A stretch of DNA of 64,000 nt from Arenibacter certesii DSM 19833 (GCF_000429545.1 NZ_AUCB01000022.1:18937-82936), one strand, 5' to 3'; positions 1-9,900 are shown, counted from the first letter of the stretch. The notes: generated by a model not told the origin, from the sequence alone. Numbers and translations are program-made.

Positions 1-1
1 A

Positions 2-193
2 AAATATGATGGAAAGATAATGGCGAACCAGGATCCAATGGGAAGAGAACATTATTGGTTTACAGTTATACCTATAGAACCTATAGACGACGGATCCGAT
101 CGATGGGCCGTTAATCAAGGTAAAACTAGTATTACCCCAATGATTCTTGATTTAACTGATAAAAATTATTTGAATATACGTTCTAAGAATTAA
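2..193 (+). CDS. surE: 5'/3'-nucleotidase SurE, C-terminal fragment (cut by window start)
   Basis: The open frame from base 2 to the TAA at 191-193 gives 63 residues with the SurE C-terminal signature: a DP-x-G segment followed by a hydrophobic YWFTV strand, then an AVNQGKTSITP block and an LDLT strand. SurE hydrolyses nucleoside monophosphates with a divalent metal in the cytoplasm. The catalytic N-terminal half lies outside the window. The 5' end is truncated by the window edge and not by a mutation. No terminator hairpin is visible directly after the stop. Confidence 0.8.
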   Translation, partial: KYDGKIMANQDPMGREHYWFTVIPIEPIDDGSDRWAVNQGKTSITPMILDLTDKNYLNIRSKN

Positions 194-1180
194 AATATTA
201 TGCTGCATTTACGAACGCACCTTAAAAACCATTTAAGGAAATAAGTGCTTTAAAAATAAATACTACCTAATTTACAGGCCATTGATCATGAGGTATAAAG
301 CCTTTAATCCTTGATGAAATAATAAAAAAAAGGGAACAAAATTGAGGGATTATAACCTCTTGAAAGCCCTATGTTCATATTTATGATGTATTATGAGCAC
401 AATACACGTCTAAAAGCTGGAAATCCAAAATTTAAAATATTATAGTAACACTTAAAAATTGATAGTACATTCCAGCTCGCACTAAATACAGTGATCGCTG
501 AATTCTTTACTGTAAAACATCTTGGGTAATAAATAATACAATTTTTTTGAATTTACTCCCAAAAATTGAAAGTTATAGTATCGTATCTAATCACAAGCTC
601 CCGATTGAGTTCATTATGCAAAAATTCCCTCTACCCTTCACTTTTTCTTTCGCATATATTTATCTGGTTCTAAGAATGCTTATTATTTGTAAACATATTC
701 TTGACTAGATTATAGTTATCGACGAAGCCACGAGCTTTTTATACCTTCTGATCAAATATGATCAACTCCTATTAAGTTCCCTGTATTTATAAACTAAACT
801 TGACCATTATGTATTATCGATAAATAACCTGTTATCTTACTAAGTTGTTTATTTGCCACATTTTCATACGTTTCTTTTACTACAAATTTCCCGCCTACTT
901 CTCCAGCACCAGGACCTATGCCAATAGCCCATTCCCTTCCAGCCACTACCTGTATGACGTGTACTACAACAATAACAGTACAATGTATAAATGAATAACA
1001 AACATACTCCTACTCCCAATAAAATTTAGTGTTGTTAAATCTTTTGCGCAACGTAATTCGAACAAAACTTCTAACTAAATTAGAGTATAGTTATAGTACT
1101 TGTTTAACATCGCAATCATGTAAATGAACAGTTGATGAAAACTCGTAAATGTTAACATCATTCTAATTAATTTAATCTTT
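194..1180. other. long AT-rich non-coding stretch
   Basis: About 990 bases without a convincing gene. Stops are dense in all frames. One minus-strand open stretch (about 794-946) has only a GTG start and no recognisable family. No tRNA, strong hairpin or repeat array was seen. It resembles the decayed intergenic sequence further right (4.2-5.6 kb) and may be eroded accessory DNA. Confidence 0.5.
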
Positions 1181-2998
1181 ATGGAAAATAAAATTGCGCT
1201 TATAGGGTCGGGTCCCACTGCAGTTTATACCCTCAAAAATCTTCTCGACAACGCCCAAAGTTTTAAAGGAACTTTGAAATCCATTGCAGTTTTTGACAAG
1301 GCAAATGTAGGTGGAATGGGGATGCCCTATAATCCAGAGATGACAGACATTTATAATGTATCCAATATTTCATCTGAAGAGATTCCGTTGTTACAAGAAA
1401 GTTTTGCTGATTGGTTAAGGAGACAAACGAAAAAATTACTTAGTAGTTTAAACGTTACTGAATTTCCTATCAGCGAATCCAAAGTTTATAGCCGACTCTC
1501 CCTCGGCAGATATTTTAAAAGTCAGTATAATGAAATAATCAAAAAGCTAAAAGAGCATGGTTTTATAATTGATGAATATTATGGAATAGAAATTATTGAT
1601 ATCGTTCCAGATTCAGATAACACCTTGCACCTGTTGACTTCAAGTTCACACATTTACAAGGGTTTTACGAAGGTTATAGTAGCGACGGGGCATATTTGGC
1701 CGGAAGAAGACGCGCCAGACCAGGGATATTATGCTTCTCCATGGCCCATTCATAAACTTTTGCCTAAAGAAAACACATACTATAATTTTAAGATTGGCAT
1801 TTTGGGAGCATCATTAAGTGCGTTTGACGTTGTAACATCTTTGGCGCACCGTCATGGCACATTTCATAAAAATAGAAACGGTTTAGAATTTAAACTGAAC
1901 TCCGATGCAGGTGAATTTAAAATAGTTATGCATTCTGCAGAGGGCTGGTTGCCGCACCTTCAATATGAACAGGAAAGACCGATTCGCGAAATATATAGAC
2001 ATACGGACCGTGATGAATTGTTATCATTGATTAACAATTCCGGTTTTATGCCATTAGATGTTTACTTTGACCAAATATGCCGTCCTGCACTTATCGAAGC
2101 ATTTAAAAAAGACAGTAATAACAATTGTGTCAAACTACTGTCAGAGGGTAGTACAGGATTTTTGGAGTTTATCGATCACATGGAGCAAACCCATGATTAC
2201 GTAAACTCTTTTGAAGGCATGCGTAATGAGTTAATGCAAGCAAAAGCATACTTAGACCAAAATAGGCCTACACATTGGATGGAAACGCTTGACGATTTAA
2301 TGTATTGTCTTAATTTTCATGCTGAGCTTATCTCTGCAGAAGATCATTTGTTTTTCAACCAAAAGATGATGCCTTTTCTTATGAATGTCATTGCGGCCTT
2401 ACCACTACAATCTGCGAATATACTTTTAGCGCTCTATGACGCGGGCTGCATTGAATTGGTTAAGGGCAAAGTGGAAGTGCTAAAAGAGTCATCAAAAAAA
2501 GGTAAAACATATATTAATGTAATTGGAGAGAATGACAAAATAGAACCCATGTCCTATTCCATGTTCATCAATAGTTCGGGTCAGGGTAAAATTAAATTTA
2601 AAGATTACCCTTTTCCTTCCTTAATAAAAAATAACATTGTAAGTGAAGCCAAAGCAAAATATCAAGCAGCACCCACTACTTCTCAAAACAAGCTATCTGA
2701 GGATGAAGAAAATATCGTTTTTATTGAAGACGATGTCTATCTCTATACAGGGGGAATTGCGATAGATGCAGGATACCGTGTCATCAATTCAAAAGGCAAG
2801 TCTGAATCAAAAATATATGATGTATCTTTTATCCATACGGCGGGTTGTCGACCTTATTCCTACGGGCTTCAAGCTTGTAATGCAACGAGTCTGATTTTGG
2901 TAGAGCATCTTAAAAGGGATTTTGACCTAGTAATGCCAGCAACCAAAGATTCTATTGAAGAAATCACTAAAATTTACGAAAAAAAAGAGGCATTATAA
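1181..2998 (+). CDS. FAD/NAD(P)-binding oxidoreductase-like protein (NAD_binding_9 type)
   Basis: The 605-residue protein opens with a dinucleotide-binding loop (residues 7-14, IGSGPTAV) straight after the first beta strand, as in the FAD/NAD(P)-binding family with the NAD_binding_9 domain. A second hydrophobic strand with IVATGH (about residues 162-170) and another Gly-rich loop (IGILGASLSAFD, about 202-213) suggest a second nucleotide-binding half. The C-terminal HTAGCRPYSYGLQACN block is where such proteins close over the flavin. No signal peptide, so cytoplasmic. Relatives include HcnB-like and uncharacterised FAD-dependent proteins; the substrate cannot be read from sequence. It stands alone between non-coding and decayed DNA. 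Confidence 0.75.
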   Translation: MENKIALIGSGPTAVYTLKNLLDNAQSFKGTLKSIAVFDKANVGGMGMPYNPEMTDIYNVSNISSEEIPLLQESFADWLRRQTKKLLSSLNVTEFPISESKVYSRLSLGRYFKSQYNEIIKKLKEHGFIIDEYYGIEIIDIVPDSDNTLHLLTSSSHIYKGFTKVIVATGHIWPEEDAPDQGYYASPWPIHKLLPKENTYYNFKIGILGASLSAFDVVTSLAHRHGTFHKNRNGLEFKLNSDAGEFKIVMHSAEGWLPHLQYEQERPIREIYRHTDRDELLSLINNSGFMPLDVYFDQICRPALIEAFKKDSNNNCVKLLSEGSTGFLEFIDHMEQTHDYVNSFEGMRNELMQAKAYLDQNRPTHWMETLDDLMYCLNFHAELISAEDHLFFNQKMMPFLMNVIAALPLQSANILLALYDAGCIELVKGKVEVLKESSKKGKTYINVIGENDKIEPMSYSMFINSSGQGKIKFKDYPFPSLIKNNIVSEAKAKYQAAPTTSQNKLSEDEENIVFIEDDVYLYTGGIAIDAGYRVINSKGKSESKIYDVSFIHTAGCRPYSYGLQACNATSLILVEHLKRDFDLVMPATKDSIEEITKIYEKKEAL

Positions 2999-3374
2999 TT
3001 TTGAAATTACAAGTTGATTATGTTATATTCTGCTTAATAAGGTTGACCTCCTTCCAATTTAACTACCGGTCGGAAGTAGCGGATCCAGACTTTCATTTGA
3101 TTCTACAAACTCATCCGGTATCAGATCTCCAAGGAACAATGAGGTTTAAAACAGTTCTAAACCTTTCTCCGAATAACAAGCTTTCCTGTGCATTCACAAG
3201 AGAGAAGAATCAGATGGCATCAGGGCATTTGACCTTAAAATATACATTAAAACACTCTATAAACGGTTTGTCAGTAGGCTTTACCGGTCGTTAAAAATCA
3301 AGTTCATCCCTATTCTCATATTCCCACTTGACCAATATCTTGCTAATAAACTCACTCTTGTTTTCGAACTGACC

Positions 3375-3553
3375 TTAGAACTTTTTTAGAACGTCCAGCA
3401 GTATCTGTTTATCCAGGATCTGGTCAGCCACCAGTCTATTTAATTGTGAATTCTCTTCCTCAAGATTCTTTGAGCCTGCGCAGTTCCGAAATCCTAGACC
3501 CCGCGCATTTCTTTTTCAAGTTGTAAAAGGCAGCCTTGTACAGATCAAAAAAA
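3375..3553 (-). pseudogene. IS3-family transposase OrfA remnant (frameshifted)
   Basis: Read on the minus strand, this stretch gives the classic OrfA layout: an AAFYNLKKK segment matching the usual ATFYNWKKKYG, then SELRRLK, then after a frameshift near 3470 LEEENSQLNRLVADQ and a leucine-rich coiled coil ending LLDVLKKF before the TAA at 3375-3377. The N-terminal HTH is missing or too decayed to see, and the DDE integrase orfB was not recognised downstream (3000-3375), which has several stops. This is a dead insertion sequence fragment. The similarity rests on memory of the IS3 family, not on a search. Confidence 0.7.
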
Positions 3554-3836
3554 ATTAGTTATTAACGGCTAAAGGTGCTTTATTAAATTTTATTCCCATA
3601 GGCGGATGTGCAAATTCTCCTATCCCAGCTCATATCTCTATCAGTTCAGCTACAATACATCCAGCGAAAAGAAAAGGTCTAATTAAATTAGATAATGCAT
3701 TTTAATAATTTAAACTGACGGTATCGGATGTGGACACATGGCGAAAATTAATTATGCCCCCATTGAATATAGCAATATGATGATTGCTGGGATTCTTTTT
3801 GTATATTCAGCTTATTAACGTAAAAATAGAATTGCT

Positions 3837-3998
3837 ATGTTAAGACTCTTTATTATCTGTGTGATTATAGCCATTATTGCAGGGATTTTTGGCTTTGGTG
3901 GGATTTCCGATGCTGCTGCTGGAATTGCCAAAATAATATTTTTCATTTTTGTCGTTATTGCTATAATTGCATTTTTAGCATTTAAAAAGATATTTTAA
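3837..3998 (+). CDS. DUF1328 (YtjA-type) small membrane protein
   Basis: A 53-residue gene. The product is two hydrophobic helices (about residues 3-20 and 30-48) separated by a short GFGGISDAAAGIAK linker, ending with a Lys-rich KKIF tail. The linker and the MLRLFIICVIIAIIAGIFGF opening are the signature of the DUF1328 family, small inner-membrane proteins often induced by envelope or osmotic stress. The start is the only ATG that gives the family's full length. The gene is convergent with the Lys-rich gene on the other strand, with a shared hairpin between them. Confidence 0.85.
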   Translation: MLRLFIICVIIAIIAGIFGFGGISDAAAGIAKIIFFIFVVIAIIAFLAFKKIF

Positions 3999-4039
3999 AA
4001 TCGGTATGTATTTAGGGATTTAATCTACTATACAGAAAA

Positions 4040-4060
4040 GGCCCGGCTTTCGCACGGGCC
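4040..4060 (-). terminator. hairpin terminator between two convergent small genes
   Basis: A GGCCCG / CGGGCC stem with a 9-base loop is followed on the minus strand by TTTT. It lies 24 bases after the stop of the Lys-rich gene on the minus strand and 42 bases after the DUF1328 stop on the plus strand, where an A-rich tract follows instead of T. It best serves the minus-strand gene. Confidence 0.75.
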
Positions 4061-4083
4061 ATAAAAAAATTAAAAAGGCGCAC

Positions 4084-4209
4084 TTACTTTTTTGAAGGAC
4101 TTTTAGAAGGACTCTTTTTAGCCCCGCCTTTCTTGTCATCAGATGCAGGACTGCCCTTTTTGTTTTTATCGTCCTTTTTGTCTTTTTGATTTTTATCAGG
4201 TGTTCCCAT
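4084..4209 (-). CDS. Lys/Asp-rich small protein (41 residues)
   Basis: The ATG at 4209 opens a 41-codon frame ending at the TAA at 4084-4086. The product is almost wholly hydrophilic: alternating Lys, Asp, Asn and Gln in the first half, then Ser-Pro-Lys repeats (KKSPSKSPSKK) at the C-terminus like histone H1 tails. A well-formed terminator follows it, which supports real expression. Similar short Lys-rich peptides are common in Flavobacteriia and have no assigned role; nucleic-acid binding or desiccation/osmotic protection are guesses. The paired neighbour is a DUF1328 stress-type protein. Confidence 0.6.
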   Translation of the reverse strand: MGTPDKNQKDKKDDKNKKGSPASDDKKGGAKKSPSKSPSKK

Positions 4210-4472
4210 TTTTTATAATTTTAATTATTAATAGTCTACTAAAAGTAGTCTACCTAGCACGCTAAAGTTGATGCAAAACAAAATATATTTACACCTATCA
4301 ATTAAGAATCAAACTTTTTTATATACACCTTAATAAAGCCATAGTTGCAGAAGAGCAAGGGCTTAAATTTAAATATACTTTACCTCATGGGATTACGGAG
4401 GTATCTTGGTTATAAATAACCCCTTGTTGTCCTCCTAGATAGGTCTGATCATCTGAATCTTTCGGATCAACG

Positions 4473-4504
<32 letters not shown>

Positions 4505-4527
4505 TCTGCTTTCTTAAGATATTCCAC

Positions 4528-4629
4528 CTATTCTACAGATTCTGATTCTGAAAGTCCGGCTTTTGTCAGCGCCCAAACTAAAACACCACCAGCAGGGCCT
4601 ATTCGTTTTATCCATCTTATCTCGCTCAT
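4528..4629 (-). CDS. possible 33-residue peptide
   Basis: The ATG at 4627-4629 opens 33 codons ending at the TAG at 4528-4530. The product has a charged N-terminus, a Gly/Ala/Val-rich hydrophobic centre (RIGPAGGVLVWALTKAG) and an acidic tail. It could be a small membrane-active peptide or a gene remnant. No family is recognised, no purine-rich ribosome site stands out, and short frames of this length occur by chance. Confidence 0.25.
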   Translation of the reverse strand: MSEIRWIKRIGPAGGVLVWALTKAGLSESESVE

Positions 4630-5232
4630 TTCAGTTTATTTTATGATTGCATAATTTTCTTATTCTACTAGGATTTCTTCACAATATTTTTATTCCTAAC
4701 TTCAATAGCCTTTCCGCTCAAATTTCATTAATAGCCCTACAGAAAGTTCAACCTAGGTTCGTAAACAAATTAGATATGCGGTGTTATTATGACTTTTCCA
4801 GTTACAAAAAAACAACCATAAAATAGAATTCCCAGAGTTCCAACAATGAACACCAAATTATTTATTTTAATTATAATAGCTTTATGAAATACTCTAATAT
4901 GACATGCATATTATTATTTTGTAACAACTCATTCGATATGATAGTATTGGTAAATAAGGTCTACCATTTTTTATTGCTTCTCCATACTATTTCTTTTTGG
5001 ATTTTCTTCAATTTATAACAGGAAACACCAATAAATTAGGCATAAATACAGAAAACTTTAACTAAAAGAAACAATAATGCTTGAGGAATCTTGAAATAGG
5101 CTGAAAAAATACAAATATTTAATTTTCATCAGTTCCCTTATGGTAGATAATAAAGGAGTGATTTGTTGTACGGATGTTGTACGGATGAAAAAAGAAAGGG
5201 CTTCCAATCTCTTGAAAGACCCATGTTTATGG

Positions 5233-5245
5233 GTCGGGATAACAG
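5233..5245. repeat. possible attL: near-copy of tRNA-Pro 3' end
   Basis: The 13-mer gtcgggataacag here differs at one base from gtcgggatgacag at 15696-15708, which is the acceptor/T-arm end of tRNA-Pro. The recombinase gene lies directly beside that tRNA end. Elements that use a tRNA 3' end normally leave such a direct repeat at the far end, so this is a candidate distal attachment site for a ~10.5 kb element. A 13-mer with one mismatch could be chance. Confidence 0.35.
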
Positions 5246-5671
5246 CACCCGCTACACCTATTCAAGCAATTGATTACCAGCACTTTACACGTTTTTATTT
5301 AATGTAAAATCCCGCTGTTGACATGTTAATCAAATGTGTAACTAAATGAAAGTAAATATCATTCGTTTTTACTACCTCTAAGTTACAAAGAAAATTCAAT
5401 TTAAAATTAAAAGAATATGATATCATTAAAAAAGGGAGAAAAATTCTGATTAAAATATGGCTTATATATATTTATCACTATAGAGTGAAAACTTTCGGCT
5501 TTGCCGCCCAAGTAGTTTTTGTGAACATTAAAAACCACAGGACAAATGAATATTCATGGGGTACCACAGTATTTTTGCAACACTCAATATAAGAGCCTAA
5601 AAAGAGATTTGCATGTGGTTTACAAAAAAAACTGGAATTAAATTTACTTGTATCTAAGAATAGCAAATCGT

Positions 5672-5983
5672 TTATTTGAACTTTGTTATTTGCCCAACCT
5701 GTTTTTGACATCCATTTTTTGGTGTAGCACACCTAATAATCAATATCTTATTTCCTTCTGCATTTCGATAGAACACCATATGGGATTTAACTTTTATCCC
5801 TCCATAGCCCTCACGAACCATTGAGTAATCCACGCCGGATTGAGGATTATCACATAGCTTCTCTATGGCTTCAATAATTTCCCGGATATACTTGTCCGCT
5901 TGATCAGATGACCAATGTTCTAAGGTAAATTCCCAAATATTTGATAGATCGTTCCTAGCAAGAAGTGATAAAGTATAGGTCAT
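5672..5983 (-). CDS. parE: ParE-type toxin with frameshifted C-terminus
   Basis: RelE/ParE superfamily toxin of a type II module; classical ParE proteins poison DNA gyrase. The 103-residue product carries the family pattern: helical N-terminus with LARNDLSNIWEFT, NPQSG near the middle, then GYGGIKVKSHMVFYR and a hydrophobic ILIIR strand. After Arg the expected ending is lost: residues become CATPKNGCQKQ. Ignoring one base (T at about 5731 on the coding strand) restores the standard VLHQKMDVKNRLGK ending with a stop at 5686-5688 and a 98-residue protein, the usual family size. So this is a one-base insertion or a sequencing error, and the toxin may be weakened. Its start overlaps the antitoxin stop by 4 bases. 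Confidence 0.85.
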   Translation of the reverse strand: MTYTLSLLARNDLSNIWEFTLEHWSSDQADKYIREIIEAIEKLCDNPQSGVDYSMVREGYGGIKVKSHMVFYRNAEGNKILIIRCATPKNGCQKQVGQITKFK

Positions 5984-6228
5984 TGAGCCCTATGCTTTCT
6001 ATGCATTTCATCCAAAAAAGCCTCAGAATCAAAATGCTCTACAAAGCCACTTTCCTCGCCTGCAACTAAGGCTTTGCGCAGGGCTTCTATTCTATTCTCC
6101 TCCTCTTCCAGTAACCGAAGGCCTGCCCTGATCACTTCGCTTACCGATGCATACCGTCCGGAAGCTATACCTTTTTCCACAATATCTTCAAAATGCCTAC
6201 CTAGTGTTATCGATGTATTTCTTGACAT
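5980..6228 (-). CDS. parD: ParD-type antitoxin (ribbon-helix-helix)
   Basis: The 82-residue product starts with a short strand (NTSITLGRHF), then the two helices of a CopG/ParD ribbon-helix-helix DNA-binding domain (SVSEVIRAGLRLLEEEE), followed by a charged C-terminal helix that wraps the toxin. It precedes parE with an ATGA overlap, the standard antitoxin-first order, and would bind ParE and repress its own promoter upstream of 6228. It appears intact even though the toxin is frameshifted. Confidence 0.9.
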   Translation of the reverse strand: MSRNTSITLGRHFEDIVEKGIASGRYASVSEVIRAGLRLLEEEENRIEALRKALVAGEESGFVEHFDSEAFLDEMHRKHRAQ

Positions 6229-6304
6229 AATGAAAAATTATATGTTAAATGTACCAAATATTGGTACATCAGGCAAGTTTTACGGGAATAAATATCTCCC
6301 TCCC

Positions 6305-6475
6305 CTAAACATCTAATAATTCATCTAGACCTTTTCTCTCCGCCTTTACTCCTGAAACTATATCCGATAAAATATTCTTACGATGGACCTTCTCTTTTAA
6401 TAGAGCATCAACTTGTAGATCCAATTTTTGTGTTTTGGAGCTAACTCTAACATATCCAAAATCGATCTTGGGCAT
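6305..6475 (-). pseudogene. serine recombinase (resolvase/invertase) N-terminal fragment
   Basis: The ATG at 6473-6475 opens 56 codons that match the start of resolvase/invertase proteins: IDFGYVRVSSKTQKLDLQ, where the R-V-S serine (residue 12) is the usual nucleophile, then a helix, an ILSDIVSGVKAERKGLDELL block equal to the canonical DKISGAKTERPGLDELL, and a stop two residues later. Intact members have about 180-200 residues. The rest of the catalytic domain and the HTH are missing, and downstream is the parD promoter region. It is a truncated relic of another mobile element. Confidence 0.8.
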
Positions 6476-6724
6476 TTAAAGGTTAAAAGTGTAAACTAAT
6501 TAAGGATACGGGAAAAAATAAACTATGTTTATTCTGAACAAAAAAAAAGGACTTGATTTTTATTGAAATGTATAATAGGGTCGTTTAAATATACTTTTCC
6601 AGTTTTGTAAAAGGTGAATTATTGGGGTTACGAATAATTTAAAGACGGTTTTTTTGAGGTAGCTCCATAAAATGGTTGTTTTAGTGCACATTTACATTTC
6701 ACCTCATTCTCTTCCTTCAAAAGG

Positions 6725-6904
6725 TCATTTTGATAATCCCCGTCGAGGAAGTCCCGGGATTAAACGGGACCCTACAAGGGTCACTATGCCGCCCTTGTCT
6801 ATATATCGATGCTTGTCAGTTTCTTGGACGGGGAATTTCTCCCCTGGTACCTGTACATACCCAAAAAAGACAGGTTTCCGACCTTCTTTTATAGGTACGG
6901 ACAT
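6725..6904 (-). CDS. possible 59-residue protein, unknown
   Basis: The ATG at 6902-6904 opens 59 codons to the TGA at 6725-6727. The product (begins MSVPIKEGRKPVFFGYVQV, ends RRGLSK) looks like a compact basic protein with two beta-rich segments. It lies 49 bases beyond the stop of the large kinase and shares its strand and higher GC. A GTCCCG...CGGGAC hairpin falls inside it. No family recognised; plus-strand frames across the same DNA have no family resemblance either. Confidence 0.3.
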   Translation of the reverse strand: MSVPIKEGRKPVFFGYVQVPGEKFPVQETDKHRYIDKGGIVTLVGSRLIPGLPRRGLSK

Positions 6905-6953
6905 GGTCGATTTAAAATATCATGGGCGGAACGTTCGATAGTTGTCAAGGGGT

Positions 6954-9900
6954 CTATTGGACCACCGGAATATAGATATCAAACCTTGCCCCCTGATCTA
7001 ACTCACTTTCTACTTTAATTATCCCATTGTGGTTTTCTACGATACGCTTTACAATTGTGAGCCCTATGCCAGTTCCAGGGTATTCCTCTTTTCCGTGGAG
7101 GCGTTTGAACAACTCGAATATTTGGTCGCCGTATTCGGGCCTAAGGCCGATCCCGTTGTCCCCCACTGTAATCCGGCAATACTTTTTATTGGGGACAAGT
7201 TTTTTACTTTTGAGCCCTTTGCCCTTGGCGATTTTCCCTTTTATGGTAATATAGGGGGGAATATCGGGCCTCGAGAATTTGAGCGCATTACCGACCAGGT
7301 TGAACATAAGCTGATGAAATTGAAAAGGGATCACTTGTAGCGCACCCAATCCATTAAACTCTATAGTGGCTTTTTTTTCATCAATGGTCGTTTCAAGCTC
7401 CCTTATAACATCCGCTGTCAATTGGTCGATGTCCGTCGTTATAAATTTTCTATCGTCCAAGGCCAGGCGGGAGAAATCAAGCAGGTCCTCGATCAGTTTC
7501 CGCATTTGGTTGGCCACTTCCAATATCCGATCGAAATAGCCTTTGCCCTTATCGGTCAGATCCTTGCTCTCCTCCTGCAAGATACGCCCAACAAAGATCT
7601 GGATCTTGCGCAATGGCTCCTGGAGGTCATGGCTGGCCGCAAAAGTGAACGATACCAGTTCCTTGTTCAACCTTTTCAGTTCTTGATTCATTTCTTGGAG
7701 TTCGTCATTGGCCCCCTTCAACTCCAGGGTTCGTTGCACAACTAGTTCCTCCAGTATATCGGAGTGTTTTTTGTAGGTCTCCAGGTTGCCTTTTCGGGTC
7801 CTTATCTGTTCTGAAATGTCCGTGGTTACACCGATCCACATTATAAATTTGCCGTTCTCGTCCAATACCGGGGATGCAACATTCAGGTGCCATATGTAGT
7901 CCCCGTCCTTGTTCAGGAAACGCATTTCCATTTCCATATCGGTCCCAGTCTCTATGGCTTTTTGAAGCCGCTCCCCAAATTCCTCCATCTCCTCGGGATG
8001 CATGATCTTATGATAGCCCATCTCCCTCAGTTCCTCGAAATCCAGCCCGGTAAAGTTCAGCCAATTTTTATTAAAGTAAGTGACGTTGCCGGCTATATCG
8101 GCATTGCTGATCTTTGCAGGCATCCGTTCCGCCATCTGCCGAAAATGGGACTCGCTTTCCTCCACAAGTCTTTTAGCAATCACTTGTTCTGTTACCTCAT
8201 TTGCGACGACCATGATACTTGTAACCCTATTTTGGTCATTGTGAATAGGATGATACACAAAATTATAAAAGCCCTTTTCCCCTTTTTTCTCTCTTAACAT
8301 CATAACTTCCACTTCATTTCCATGGTAAGGGATACCGCTTTTCATCACACCATCAAGGAGCACCCTAATGCCCTGGGCTTTTAATTCGGGCTGGGATTCA
8401 AAAATGGGCTTGCCTATGAAATCCTTGTGTTTTTTTACCATCCCTAAATAGGCATCGTTGGCCAGCTCCACTACATAATTGGATCCTTTTAATACCATGA
8501 TGGCTATGGGGGCCTCCAAAAGGAGGTTCTCATACCTGCCAAAGAGCTCCTTTTCTTTTTTCCGTAGGTTAGTTCGTTCTGTAATGTCCTCAAGGGCCAA
8601 AAGGATCAATTTATCTTCTTCCTTGTCCAATTTCATCTCCAGACCGTTCAACCTCATGATGCGTTCCCCGATGTTGGGAAAATTCCAAGTTACCTCAAAA
8701 CCTTCAAAGGCCGACTCATTGGGCAGTACGTCTAGCAAAAGGTTTCGCAAGGTGGGAATATCCCATTGCTTGTTTCCCAATTGAAAGATCAGTTTACCTT
8801 CCGTTTCCTTCTCGTTTACCTCAAATGTTTTATAAAAAGCTTTGTTGGCGGATTTTACCCGTAGGTCCCCATCGAGTACCACCAAGGGTTCATGGACGGT
8901 CTCGACGATGCTTTCGGCATAGTCACGTGCAGCGGTCAGTTGTTCGTTGAGACCTATAGTTTCTTGGTGCACCACCATGAGTTCCTCATTGGTACTGTGC
9001 AGCTCTTCCTTACTGGTCTCCATTTCCTCATTGAGGCTCTGTAGTTCCTCGCTCCCGCTCATCAGTTCCTCATTGGCACTTTGCAGTTCCTCGTTGGCCG
9101 CCTCCTGACTTTCGGTAATACTACGCATATCTTCCCTGGTCTGGGCAAGTTCCTCCAATAACTGTTGTATATAGAGATCCTTTTGGTTCTTTTTGGACTT
9201 TCCACCGATATCTGTTTCCTTGGATTGTTTCTTGCCCGTTGCCGAAAATGTACCCTCCCTTGCTTCATTATCGTGAAAAAGGACCAGATAATGGGGTTCT
9301 ACACTATTGGGCAGAGGGATGGCCTCGATACTTATATTTCGCGTGTCATCGCCATTGATCCGCACCGGTATGTTTTCTTTTACGATGGCACCATTTTCTT
9401 TTTTGGCCTTGTGCAAAATGTTGCGCAACTCGAAGGCCAGGCCCTGTTTGGCCATACCAAATATATTGAGACTGGCCTTGCCGGGCGCAGGTTCCAGGTA
9501 ACGTCCGGTACTGCCCCTGAAATGAACAATGTCCATTGCCTCGTTGATGACAACTCCGGCCGGGGTGAACCTGCTGAGCAGGATATCGTCCGCGGTCTTT
9601 TGATAATCGATACCCAGGTTCCCTGTTTTTCCGTTCCCGCCCAGATCCGTAATATTTTGTTTGTTGCTAAGGCCCGTAGTAGGGATAAAATGCCTTGAAA
9701 TCTCTATACGGGAGAACAGCTTATCTTTTTTATCGACAGCTATAAAATGTGACGGCACCCCGGTGGTCGTTTCCGATTTTCCCAGCCATAAAAAACCCTT
9801 TGGATCCAATGCGTAGTGAAAAGTGCTCAGGGCCCTTTTCTGAAGGTATCCCCCCAGGTAGATAAGTACATTACGGCAACTTATAAGGTCCATCTTGCTA

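Noticed and set aside
794..946. 51-codon minus-strand open stretch rich in Gly (GTG start), resembling a bacteriocin precursor
   Set aside because: No ATG start, no leader motif and no transport genes nearby; too weak to annotate.
3001..3294. 97-codon plus-strand open frame starting with TTG
   Set aside because: The start is non-canonical, no family is visible, and it overlaps the decayed insertion-sequence region on the other strand.
3554..3700. Peptide-like minus-strand fragment (AGIGEFAHPPMGIKF)
   Set aside because: A stop codon interrupts it upstream and no start or homology is evident.
5220..5300. Degenerate tRNA-like sequence around 5233-5290
   Set aside because: A cloverleaf cannot be completed; only the 13-base tRNA-end match is kept as a candidate attachment repeat.
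5478..5732. 84-codon minus-strand frame overlapping the parE end
   Set aside because: It exists because of the third frame through the parE 3' end; no recognisable family, and the canonical parE ending explains this DNA better.
6672..7018. Two overlapping plus-strand open frames opposite the kinase end
   Set aside because: They partly shadow the kinase gene and lack any family resemblance.
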